Source of the DNA: Ancylobacter radicis
Lineage (GTDB): Bacteria; Pseudomonadota; Alphaproteobacteria; Rhizobiales; Xanthobacteraceae
Direction: 5' to 3'
NCBI RefSeq assembly: GCF_018449475.1
Contig: NZ_JAHCQH010000015.1
Coordinates: 372,001-436,000, forward strand
Length of the DNA stretch: 64,000 bases
Positions 17,845-25,961 of this stretch are shown here, piece after piece (position 1 is the stretch's first letter; every line of letters begins with the position of its first letter). Position numbers and translations under genes: made by a program. The notes under the pieces were generated by a model. The model was given only the letters and a program-made list of their open reading frames with translations, did no database searches and was not told where the DNA came from.

Positions 17845-17906
17845 GGTGGAAGCTCCCGGAAAGGTCGGAACCCGCGGCCGCACGGGGCGGCCGCGGGGAA
17901 GAGGGG

Positions 17907-19229
17907 TCAGCGGCTGGAGGCCGGGGCGGCAGCCGGGCGCGTCTCGCGGCCGACGCCGATCGCGGCGAGGGCGAAGACCAGCAGCGCGCCGATCAGCGTC
18001 GTGCCGGCCAGCAGATAGAGACCGGCGGCACCCGATTCGAAGAACTTCTCGGCCCAGTTCTTCACGTTCGGCGCCACAAAGCCGCCGAGCGAGCCGAGCG
18101 AGTTGATCAGGGCGATGCCGCCCGCTGCCGCCACGCCGCCGAGATAGCCGGTCGGCAGGGTCCAGAAGATCGGCTGCACCGAGATGAAGCCGGCGGCCGC
18201 GAAACACAGCGCGATCATCGACAGCAGCGGCGAGCCGGAGGCGACCGAGGCGGCGATGCCGGCGGCGCAGACCACGAGGATGCCGCCGGCGAACAGACGG
18301 CGCTCACCGGTGCGGTCGGACAAGCGCGGCAGGTAATAGGTCGCGGCGAGCGCGCAGACCCACGGGATCGCCGTGACGATGCCGACGGTCAGGCCGACAT
18401 TGGTGCCGAGCAGCCCGGCCACCTGCGTCGGCAGGTAGAACACCACGCCATAGACGCTCATCTGGATGATGAAATAGATCAGCGCGAAATAGAGCACCCG
18501 GCCGCTCGCCAAGGCCGCCAGCGTGCCGCGCGGGCCATGCGCCTGCTTCTCCATCTCCTCGGACTTCAGCGCCGCGTCGAGCGCCGCCTTTTCCTGCGCG
18601 CTCAGCCATTTGGCGTCGGCGGGCTTGTTGTCGAGGTAGAAATAGGCCCAGACGCCGACCACCGAGGCCAGCAGCCCCTCGATCATGAACATCCACTGCC
18701 AGCCATGCAGCCCGCCAGAACCCTGGAACTCCAGCAGCAGGCCGGACAGCGGCGAGCCGAAGATGAAGGCCAGCGGGGCGCCGAAATAGAACAGCCCCAT
18801 GGCGCGGCCGCGGGCGAAGGAGGGGAACCAGTAGGTCAGGTACAGGATCACGCCGGGGAAAAAGCCGGCCTCGGCAACGCCAAGCGCGACGCGCAGCGCG
18901 TAGAAGGTCATCTCGTCATGGGCGAACATCATCGCCGCCGAGATCAGGCCCCACGTCACCATGATGCGGGCCATCCAGACCTTGGCGCCGACGCGGTGCA
19001 TGATGAGGTTGGAGGGCACCTCGAACAGCGCATAGCCGAGGAAGAAGATCGAGGCGCCGAAGGCGAAGGCGGCGTCCGAAATGCCGGTATCGGCCTGGAA
19101 CGCCTTCTTGGCGAAGCCGACATTGGCGCGGTCGAGGAAGGCCAGCACATACATCAGCAGCAGGAACGGCAGCAGCCGCTTGGTAACCTTGTCGATCGTG
19201 GCGAGTAGAGTTGGTGTCTGCGCGACCAT
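17907..19229 (-). CDS. MFS transporter, probable L-rhamnonate uptake (RhmT-like)
   Basis: 440 residues from ATG 19229, supported by GGGAGG 8 bases upstream. About 12 transmembrane segments are present, and the anion:cation symporter (ACS) family signature is seen in [34 protein letters not shown] and [23 protein letters not shown] members import sugar acids by proton symport. Its place between the rhamnonate dehydratase and the dehydrogenase makes L-rhamnonate the most likely substrate, although related aldonates cannot be excluded. Confidence 0.9.
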   Translation of the reverse strand: MVAQTPTLLATIDKVTKRLLPFLLLMYVLAFLDRANVGFAKKAFQADTGISDAAFAFGASIFFLGYALFEVPSNLIMHRVGAKVWMARIMVTWGLISAAMMFAHDEMTFYALRVALGVAEAGFFPGVILYLTYWFPSFARGRAMGLFYFGAPLAFIFGSPLSGLLLEFQGSGGLHGWQWMFMIEGLLASVVGVWAYFYLDNKPADAKWLSAQEKAALDAALKSEEMEKQAHGPRGTLAALASGRVLYFALIYFIIQMSVYGVVFYLPTQVAGLLGTNVGLTVGIVTAIPWVCALAATYYLPRLSDRTGERRLFAGGILVVCAAGIAASVASGSPLLSMIALCFAAAGFISVQPIFWTLPTGYLGGVAAAGGIALINSLGSLGGFVAPNVKNWAEKFFESGAAGLYLLAGTTLIGALLVFALAAIGVGRETRPAAAPASSR

Positions 19230-19342
19230 GCGGGCGCCCTCCCAGGGGGTTGATGGACATAGGCCGCCGTTGCGCCGGAGTGCATCCGGTCGCCGGGGTC
19301 TTGTTTGATTGTTGAGGAGCCGCTGGTTACCGGCGGCGCCCG

Positions 19343-20095
19343 TCAGTAGACGGCGCGGCCGCCGGAAATATCGAACACGGCGCCGGTGGTGAAGGCGCAG
19401 TCCTCGGAGGACAGCCAGCCGATCAGCGCGGCGGCCTCGTCCACGGCGAGGAAACGGTTCATCGGGATCTTCGAGAGCATGAAGTCGATATGTTCCTGCT
19501 TCATCTGGTTGAAGATCTCGGTCTTCGCCGCCGCCGGCGTGATGGCGTTGACGAGGATGTTGCTGGTCGCCAGTTCCTTGCCGAGCGACTTGGTCAGGCC
19601 GATCAGCCCCGCCTTCGAGGCCGAGTAGTGCGAGGCGTTCGGATTGCCTTCCTTGCCGGCGATGGAGGCGACATTGACGATGCGCCCCCAGCCATTCTTC
19701 AGCAGTTCCGGCACCACCGCCTTGCAGGTGAGGAACGGGCCGACGAGATTGACGTCGACCACACGCCGCCAGGTCTCGGTGTCGAGTTCCCAGAGCTTGC
19801 CATTGCCGCCGGTGATGCCGGCATTGTTGACGAGAATGTCGATCTTGCCATGCGCCGCGACGACGGCGGCGGTCGCCGCGCTCACCGAGGCCTCGTCGGT
19901 CAGTTCCACCACATGGGTCGTGACCTTGCCCTGCGCGGCGAGGGCGGCGGCCGCCTCGTCGAGACGGGCGGCGTCGATGTCCCACAGGGCGACGGAGGCA
20001 CCGGAGGCGAGCATCCGCTCGGCGGTGGCGTAGCCGATGCCGCGCGCGCCGCCGGTGATGATGGCCACGCGACCGGCCAGATCGAGAGTGTTCAT
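19343..20095 (-). CDS. SDR dehydrogenase, probable 2-keto-3-deoxy-L-rhamnonate 4-dehydrogenase
   Basis: 250 residues, classical SDR. The NAD-binding GGARGIG is at 15-21 and the catalytic Ser144, Tyr157 and Lys161 (HYSASK) are intact; ILVNNAG is at about 87-93. Asp39/Asp41 at the end of beta-2 (ALWDID) favour NAD(+) over NADP(+). In the diketo-hydrolase (LRA5/LRA6) route an SDR oxidises the dehydratase product to 2,4-diketo-3-deoxy-L-rhamnonate. The FAH-type hydrolase encoded just upstream supplies the following step, which is the main evidence for this role over L-rhamnose 1-dehydrogenase. Confidence 0.85.
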   Translation of the reverse strand: MNTLDLAGRVAIITGGARGIGYATAERMLASGASVALWDIDAARLDEAAAALAAQGKVTTHVVELTDEASVSAATAAVVAAHGKIDILVNNAGITGGNGKLWELDTETWRRVVDVNLVGPFLTCKAVVPELLKNGWGRIVNVASIAGKEGNPNASHYSASKAGLIGLTKSLGKELATSNILVNAITPAAAKTEIFNQMKQEHIDFMLSKIPMNRFLAVDEAAALIGWLSSEDCAFTTGAVFDISGGRAVY

Positions 20096-20112
20096 GATCG
20101 CGGTAATCCTGC

Positions 20113-20958
20113 TTACGCCGAAGCGACGGTGGTCTGCTGCTGCTCGCCGAGGCCGGCGATGGCGAGGCGCATGGTCTGGCCGGCCTTGAGATAGACCGGC
20201 GGCTTCTGGCCGAGACCGACGCCCGGCGGGGTGCCGGTGGAGATGACGTCGCCCGGCTGAAGGCTCATGAACTGGCTGATATAGGAGACGATGAACGGCA
20301 CGTTGAAGATCATCGTGCGGGTCGAGCCGTTCTGGTAACGCTTGCCGTCGACCTCCAGCCACATGTCGAGCACATGCGGATCGGTGATCTCGTCGGTGGT
20401 CACCAGCCAGGGGCCGAGGGGACCGAACGTGTCGCAGCCCTTGCCCTTGTCCCACTGGCCGCCACGCTCAAGCTGGAAATGGCGCTCGGACACGTCGTTG
20501 ATGACGCAATAGCCGGCGACGTGGTCATAGGCGTCCTCGACCGACACATATTTCGCGGTCTTGCCGATGACGATGCCGAGCTCGACCTCCCAGTCGGTCT
20601 TCTGCGAGCCGCGGGGGATCTCGACATTGTCATAGGGCCCGACGATGCAGTTCGGCGGCTTCATGAACAGCACCGGCTCGTCGGGAATCGCCATGCCCGC
20701 TTCCTCGGCATGGTCGGTATAGTTCAGGCCGACGCAGATGAACTTGCCGACGCGGCCGACGCAGGCGCCGATGCGCGGCGCGCCCTCGACGGCCGGCAGG
20801 CTCGACGGGTCGAGCGCGCGAAGATTGGCAAGGCTCTCGGGCAGCAGCGCGTCGCCGGCAATGTCGGTCACATGGGCCGACAGGTCGCGCAGCACGCCCG
20901 TGCCATCCACCAGACCGGGCTTCTCGGCCCCATACTCACCGTAGCGAACGAGCTTCAT
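20113..20958 (-). CDS. FAH-family hydrolase, probable 2,4-diketo-3-deoxy-L-rhamnonate hydrolase
   Basis: 281 residues from ATG 20958 (GGGAG 8 bases upstream). The fumarylacetoacetate-hydrolase fold is shown by FICVGLNYTDHAEEAG, EPVLFMKPPNCIVGP, the metal-binding DWEVELGIVIG and GDVISTGTPPGVG. In the LRA6-type step it would cleave the diketo acid to pyruvate and L-lactate. It is the first gene of the operon FAH-SDR-MFS-RhmD and is divergent from a LysR regulator. The same fold also acts in L-fuconate and L-arabinonate routes, so specificity rests on the RhmD neighbour. Confidence 0.88.
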   Translation of the reverse strand: MKLVRYGEYGAEKPGLVDGTGVLRDLSAHVTDIAGDALLPESLANLRALDPSSLPAVEGAPRIGACVGRVGKFICVGLNYTDHAEEAGMAIPDEPVLFMKPPNCIVGPYDNVEIPRGSQKTDWEVELGIVIGKTAKYVSVEDAYDHVAGYCVINDVSERHFQLERGGQWDKGKGCDTFGPLGPWLVTTDEITDPHVLDMWLEVDGKRYQNGSTRTMIFNVPFIVSYISQFMSLQPGDVISTGTPPGVGLGQKPPVYLKAGQTMRLAIAGLGEQQQTTVASA

Positions 20959-21028
20959 CGGCACATCTCCCTGTCTCATCGCCACCTTCTGCGGGCAGCA
21001 CCTGTTGGTCACTAGCCCTAGCCCCGGC

Positions 21029-21087
21029 AGCGATAACTGAATAATGAAAATTCGGACTTAGCTAATTCCATCTGGTAATCGCTAGCG
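21029..21087. promoter_or_regulatory. Divergent control region of the rhamnonate operon and its LysR gene
   Basis: The spacer between the two start codons is AT-rich for this genome. AGCGAT (21029-21034) and ATCGCT (21078-21083) are inverted halves, and CGCTAGCG (21080-21087) is a palindrome; either could belong to a LysR site. No clear -35/-10 pair was assigned. Confidence 0.3.
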
Positions 21088-21109
21088 GTACTCCCGGCCG
21101 GATAAAGCC

Positions 21110-22054
21110 ATGACCCTGCTCGCCACCCATCTCGTCAGCCGGCTGCGCCTCAAGCATTTGCGGCTGGTGGATTCGCTAGCCCGCAGCGGCAATCTGCACC
21201 GCGTGGCGGTCGAGATGCACATGACGCAGCCCGCCGCCACCAAGATGCTGCAAGACGCAGAGCAGCTTCTCGGCGCGCAACTGTTCGAGCGTCGCCCCCG
21301 CGCCATGGTGCTGACCGAGATCGGCACCTTCGTCGCCGATTATGCCGCCCGCCTGCTGCGCGAGACCGACAGCTTCGCGGAGGGGCTCGACAATCTCAAG
21401 GCCGGCGGCTTCGGCGCGCTCGCCATCGGCGCCATCATGGCGACCACACCGGGCCTGCTGCCGCGCGCCATCGCCGAACTCAAGCAGCGCCGCCCGCTGA
21501 TGACCATCCGCCTCATCGCCGCCACCAGCGACATCCTGCTGGAGGCGCTCAGCCGTAACGAGATCGCCCTGGCGCTCGGTCGCCTCACCGAACCGAAGGA
21601 CGCGCTGGCCTTCGACATCGAGCCGCTCGCCACCGAGGAACTGTGGATCTTTACCGCCGCCGACCATCCGCTGGCCAGCCGCGAGAGCGTGAGCATGGCC
21701 GAGCTGGCGCGGCTGCCCTGGGTGCTTCAGCCCCACACCAGCCCGATGCGCCGCCTCATCGAACTGACGCTGGCCCGGCAAGGCCTCGGCTCGCTCGACA
21801 ACCGGGTGGAGACCACCTCCATCTTCGCCACCCTGCATCTGGTGCGCGAAGCCGGCATGATCGCCTGCCTGCCGAAGTCCATTCTGGTCGAGGGCGTCGC
21901 CCGCGGCACCTTCGCCCGCCTGCCGGTCGCCCTGCCGAACCAGCTCGGGCCGCTCGGCATCATCACCCGCAAAGGCGAGACGCCCTCGGCCAACGCCGCT
22001 GATTTCATTGATGTATTGCGCTCGATGACGGCGCCCGGCGAAGAGTTGGGCTGA
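21110..22054 (+). CDS. LysR-family regulator, probable controller of the rhamnonate operon
   Basis: 314 residues. The N-terminal DNA-binding part reads SGNLHRVAVEMHMTQPAATKMLQDAEQLLG, and an effector-binding domain follows from about residue 95 (GFGALAIGAIMATTPGLLPRA). It resembles the GbpR-like LysR group that senses sugars and aldonates. Divergent placement 151 bases from the FAH-SDR-MFS-RhmD operon makes it the likely regulator, with a pathway intermediate as a plausible inducer (inference). Confidence 0.9.
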   Translation: MTLLATHLVSRLRLKHLRLVDSLARSGNLHRVAVEMHMTQPAATKMLQDAEQLLGAQLFERRPRAMVLTEIGTFVADYAARLLRETDSFAEGLDNLKAGGFGALAIGAIMATTPGLLPRAIAELKQRRPLMTIRLIAATSDILLEALSRNEIALALGRLTEPKDALAFDIEPLATEELWIFTAADHPLASRESVSMAELARLPWVLQPHTSPMRRLIELTLARQGLGSLDNRVETTSIFATLHLVREAGMIACLPKSILVEGVARGTFARLPVALPNQLGPLGIITRKGETPSANAADFIDVLRSMTAPGEELG

Positions 22055-22227
22055 GGTGCCGGCGCCACTGTTGCTAATTGTTTATCGTGAATGCCGGGCG
22101 ATGCACCCCAACCGCCTCGACACGGCATGGCCCCTCGTTTTACGATAATTCCTATTTCGCAATGGGTCTTCAACGTCTCGCTGGGTGCAGGCCAAGCAGC
22201 TGCGACGATCCCCTATTGGATATTTTG

Positions 22228-23502
22228 ATGGAACGCGCACCCATCCCCGCTCCCCAGCCAGTGTCGTCCCGGCCGGGCCGCGGCAATCCGCGCATCCTGA
22301 TGTACAGCCACGACACCTACGGGCTCGGCCATATCCGCCGCTCGCGCGCCATCGCCAATGCGCTGGTCGCCGCCCATGGCGACCTGTCGGTGCTGATCAT
22401 TTCCGGCTCCTCGCTCGCCGGCAGCTTCAACTTCGCTCCCGGTATCGACTTCGTCCATGTGCCCGGCGTCGCCAAGAGCGAGAATGGCAGCTACGCCAGC
22501 GCGAATCTGCGCCTCGACGTGTCGGAAGTCACCGCCATCCGCGAGGCGCTGATCCGCCAGACGGCGGAATCGTTCCGGCCGGACATCTTCATCGCCGACA
22601 AGGAGCCCGCCGGCTTCCGGGGTGAATTGCTGCCCAGCCTCAAACTCATGGGCAGCATGGGCACGCGCCGCATCATCGGCGTGCGCGATGTGCTCGACAG
22701 CCCCGAAGTCATTCGCGCCGAATGGCACGACAAGGGCGCCATCCGCGCCATGACCGACTATTACGACGACGTGCTGGTCTATGGCACGGAGGACTTCTAC
22801 CGCCCGCTCGACGGCATCCCGATGCCGGCGGACCTGCATTCGCGCATCGTCTATACCGGCTATCTGCGGCGCTCCGTGCCGGGGGGTGCTGCCGCGATGC
22901 GCTATCCGCGCGCCACCAAGGGGCCGTTCATCCTTGTCACCACCGGCGGCGGCGCCGATGGCGCGGGGCTGATCGACTGGGTGATCTCGGCCTATGAGGC
23001 CGCCCCCGACATTCCGCTGCCGGCGGTCATCACCTTCGGGCCCTTCCTGTCAAACAAGCAGCGCGGCCAGTTCCTGGAGCGCATCGAACGCCTGCCCAAG
23101 GTCGACGCCATCACCTTCGACCCGAAGATCGAGCGGCTGATGAGCCGGGCCACCGCCGTCGTCGCCATGGGCGGCTACAACACGTTCTGCGAGATATTGT
23201 CCTTCGACAAGCCGGCGCTGCTGGTGCCGCGCTCGCGGCCGCGTCAGGAGCAGTTGATCCGCGCCACACGGGCGCAGAAGCTCGGGCTCCTGCAAATGCT
23301 GATCGACCCGGTGGAAGCCGGCGAGGCCGAGCGCGACCCGCTGGTGATGGCGCAGGCCCTCACCGCCCTGCGCGACCAGCCCCGCCCCTCGCAGGCCAAC
23401 ATGCCCGGCGTGCTGGACGGGCTGAACCGCATCGCCAGCCACCTCGAACCGCATCTGGGCACGCAGGCCGAACGCGCCACGGCATCGGGCGTCGGGGGCT
23501 GA
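22228..23502 (+). CDS. MurG-like glycosyltransferase (COG4671-type)
   Basis: 424 residues from ATG 22228; an in-frame ATG at 22162 has no ribosome-binding site. The N-terminal YSHDTYGLGHIRRSRAIANAL and the C-terminal AVVAMGGYNTFCEILSFDKPAL with PRSRPRQEQLIRA are typical of GT-B enzymes of the MurG/GT28 kind that bind a UDP-sugar in the C-terminal half. No signal peptide or membrane segment is seen, so it acts on the cytoplasmic side. It leads a four-gene glycan cluster with 1-4 base spacings or overlaps. The acceptor is unknown. Confidence 0.85.
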   Translation: MERAPIPAPQPVSSRPGRGNPRILMYSHDTYGLGHIRRSRAIANALVAAHGDLSVLIISGSSLAGSFNFAPGIDFVHVPGVAKSENGSYASANLRLDVSEVTAIREALIRQTAESFRPDIFIADKEPAGFRGELLPSLKLMGSMGTRRIIGVRDVLDSPEVIRAEWHDKGAIRAMTDYYDDVLVYGTEDFYRPLDGIPMPADLHSRIVYTGYLRRSVPGGAAAMRYPRATKGPFILVTTGGGADGAGLIDWVISAYEAAPDIPLPAVITFGPFLSNKQRGQFLERIERLPKVDAITFDPKIERLMSRATAVVAMGGYNTFCEILSFDKPALLVPRSRPRQEQLIRATRAQKLGLLQMLIDPVEAGEAERDPLVMAQALTALRDQPRPSQANMPGVLDGLNRIASHLEPHLGTQAERATASGVGG

Positions 23503-23503
23503 A

Positions 23504-24838
23504 TTGCTCGATCCTGATCCGTCGCGCGCGGCGCGCCTTAGCGATGCGGCGCGCCCTGGCGATGCCGCGGCCGCGCCCCGTCCCGTTCGCATCGCCATCG
23601 TGCTCAAGGGCTATCCACGCCTGTCCGAGACCTTCATCGCCCAGGAAATCCTGGAGCTGGAGCGGCGCGGCCTCACCTTCGACATCTGGTCGCTGCGCCG
23701 CCCGACCGACCGCTATCATCACCCGATGCATGAGGCGATCGCCGCCCGTCTGCTCTATCTACCGGAATATCTGAAGGACGATCCCGCCCGCGTCTGGAAG
23801 GGCCTTGTCCACGCCATACGCCATCTGCGCTTTCGCGAGCTGATGGGGGTCTTTCTGCGCGACCTCATCCGCGACCCGACGCCCAACCGGATGCGCCGGC
23901 TCGGCCAGGCCTGCGTGCTCGCGCGCGAAGTCGATCCCGCGATCGGCCATCTCCATGTGCATTTCCTGCACACGCCGGGCTCGGTGACGCGCTATGCCGC
24001 GCGGCTGACCGGGCGCAGCTTCTCCTTCTCCGCCCATGCCAAGGACATCTGGACCACCCCGGAATGGGAGCGCCGCGAGAAGATCGCGGACGCCGCCTGG
24101 GGCGTGACCTGCACCGCCGATGGCTGGCGCGAACTCACCCGCGTAGCCGGCAATGCAGGGGACAAGGTCGAGCTGGTCTATCACGGCCTCGATCTCGACC
24201 GCTTCCCGCCCCCGCCCCAGCGCGTGCGCACGGCGGATGGCAGCGACCCGGCGGACCCGGTGCGGCTGGTCGCGGTCGGCCGCGCCGTGGCCAAGAAGGG
24301 GTTCGACACGCTGCTCGACGCGCTGGGCCGCCTGCCGCCGACACTCCACTGGCGCCTCGTTCATATCGGCACCGGCCCGCTCATCGCCCCGCTGAAGGCG
24401 CAGGCGGAAAAGCTCGGCATTGCCGGGCGGATCGAGTGGCGCGGTAGTCAGGCACAGACGGCGGTGATCGCCGCGCTGCGCGCGGCCGATCTGTTCGTGC
24501 TGCCGAGCCAGCCGGGCGAGGATGGCGACCGCGACGGCCTGCCCAATGTCATCATGGAAGCGGCGACGCAGGCGCTACCCATCGTCTCTACGCGCTTTGC
24601 CGGCGTGCCGGAATTCGTCACCGATGGCGAGAATGGCCTGCTGGTGCCGCCGGCCGACGCCCCCGCTCTGGCGCAGGCGCTGGCGGCGCTGATCGCCGAT
24701 CCCGCCCGCCGCCGCGTGCTGGGCGCAGCGGCGCTGGCGCGGCTCAAGGCCGATTTCACCTTCGAGGCCGGCATCGACCGTCTGGAGAACCGGCTGCGCC
24801 AGTCGGCGGAGGCCATGAGCCTGCCGGCCGGGCGCTGA
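23504..24838 (+). CDS. Family 4 glycosyltransferase (WcaL/AmsK-like)
   Basis: 444 residues, starting at TTG 23504, 1 base after the previous stop, with GGGGG 6 bases upstream. GT-B fold: IAIVLKGYPRLSETFIAQEI at the N-terminus, HVHFLHTPGSVTRYAARLTG, FSAHAKDIW, VYHGLDLDRF, VGRAVAKKGFDTLL, and the nucleotide-sugar EX7E-type region DGLPNVIMEAATQALPIV. It resembles colanic-acid type GT4 transferases of exopolysaccharide clusters. It should add a sugar to a lipid-linked intermediate or another small acceptor in the cytoplasm. Confidence 0.88.
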   Translation: MLDPDPSRAARLSDAARPGDAAAAPRPVRIAIVLKGYPRLSETFIAQEILELERRGLTFDIWSLRRPTDRYHHPMHEAIAARLLYLPEYLKDDPARVWKGLVHAIRHLRFRELMGVFLRDLIRDPTPNRMRRLGQACVLAREVDPAIGHLHVHFLHTPGSVTRYAARLTGRSFSFSAHAKDIWTTPEWERREKIADAAWGVTCTADGWRELTRVAGNAGDKVELVYHGLDLDRFPPPPQRVRTADGSDPADPVRLVAVGRAVAKKGFDTLLDALGRLPPTLHWRLVHIGTGPLIAPLKAQAEKLGIAGRIEWRGSQAQTAVIAALRAADLFVLPSQPGEDGDRDGLPNVIMEAATQALPIVSTRFAGVPEFVTDGENGLLVPPADAPALAQALAALIADPARRRVLGAAALARLKADFTFEAGIDRLENRLRQSAEAMSLPAGR

Positions 24839-24842
24839 CCCG

Positions 24843-25961
24843 ATGCGCTGCCTGTTCCTCGCGCCGCTGAAATCCCCCGACCACCCTGTCCCCTCCGGCG
24901 ACCGCACCATGGCGCGGCTGTTCCTCAAACTGCTGCGCCGGCTCGGCTATGAGACGGCGCTGGCCTCGCACCTGCGCAGCTTCCACACCGATCCGGCGGC
25001 GGTCGACTGGGCGGCGCTGGAGCAGGAGGCGGCGCAAGAGGTCGAGCGCATCCTTGCCGCTACCGATCCCGCCGCGGTCGCCTGCGTCTTCACCTACCAC
25101 GTCTATTACAAGGCCCCGGACCTGATCGGCCCCGCCCTCGCAGCACGGCTCGGCGTGCCCTATGTGATCGCGGAAGCCTCCCGCGCCCCGAAACGCGCCA
25201 GCGGCCCGTTCGCGCCGGGCCATGCGCGGGCCGAGGCCGCGATCAATGCGGCGGCGCTCATTCTCGCCCTCACCGGCGCCGACCGCGAGGTGCTGGACCG
25301 GCTGCGCCCGCCGCATCAGCGTGTCGCCGATCTCAAGCCCTTTCTCGATCTGGCCGACTGGCCGCAGGCCGGTGCCTCTCCCAAGCCGCGCGGCGACGGC
25401 CCCGCCCGCCTCGTCACGCTGGCCATGATGCGGCCGGGCGACAAGCTCGCCTCCTATGGCCAGCTTGCGCAGGCCCTCACCAATCTCGAAGCCGATTGGG
25501 CACTCGACATCATCGGTGACGGGCCCGCGCGCCCGGAGGTCGAGGCCGCCTTTGCGCCCCTCGGCGACCGCGTCCGCTTCCATGGCGCGATCAGTGACCG
25601 TGCCGCACTCGGCGCCCTGTTCCATGCGTCCGATCTCTTCGTCTGGCCGGGCGTCAACGAGGCGTTCGGAGCCGCCTATCTGGAAGCGCAGGCGCATGGC
25701 CTGCCCTGCCTCGCCGCTTCCTATGGCGGCATTGCCGACGCGATGATCCCCGGCGAGACCGGCCTTCTCACCCCCGCCGGCGACATCCCTGCCCTGCGCG
25801 CCGCCTTGGCAGGGCTGATCGCCGATCCGGCCCGACGCCATGCCATGGGTGCGGCCGCCGCCCGCTTCATCGCCGCCGAGCGCGATCTTCCCGCCGCCGC
25901 CACCACGCTGGCCGCCGCCTTCCGCGCCTGCGACATACCCCTGCCGCAGGACCGTGCATGA
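24843..25961 (+). CDS. Family 4 glycosyltransferase
   Basis: 372 residues, 4 bases after the previous gene. Conserved GT4 features are the C-terminal donor site GDRVRFHGAISDRAALGALF, FVWPGVNEAFGAAYLEAQAHGLPCLAASYGG and an N-terminal SGDRTMARLFLKLL loop where many GT4 enzymes hold the acceptor. It overlaps the next gene by 4 bases (ATGA). Function within the cluster is unassigned; cytoplasmic, no signal peptide. Confidence 0.85.
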   Translation: MRCLFLAPLKSPDHPVPSGDRTMARLFLKLLRRLGYETALASHLRSFHTDPAAVDWAALEQEAAQEVERILAATDPAAVACVFTYHVYYKAPDLIGPALAARLGVPYVIAEASRAPKRASGPFAPGHARAEAAINAAALILALTGADREVLDRLRPPHQRVADLKPFLDLADWPQAGASPKPRGDGPARLVTLAMMRPGDKLASYGQLAQALTNLEADWALDIIGDGPARPEVEAAFAPLGDRVRFHGAISDRAALGALFHASDLFVWPGVNEAFGAAYLEAQAHGLPCLAASYGGIADAMIPGETGLLTPAGDIPALRAALAGLIADPARRHAMGAAAARFIAAERDLPAAATTLAAAFRACDIPLPQDRA

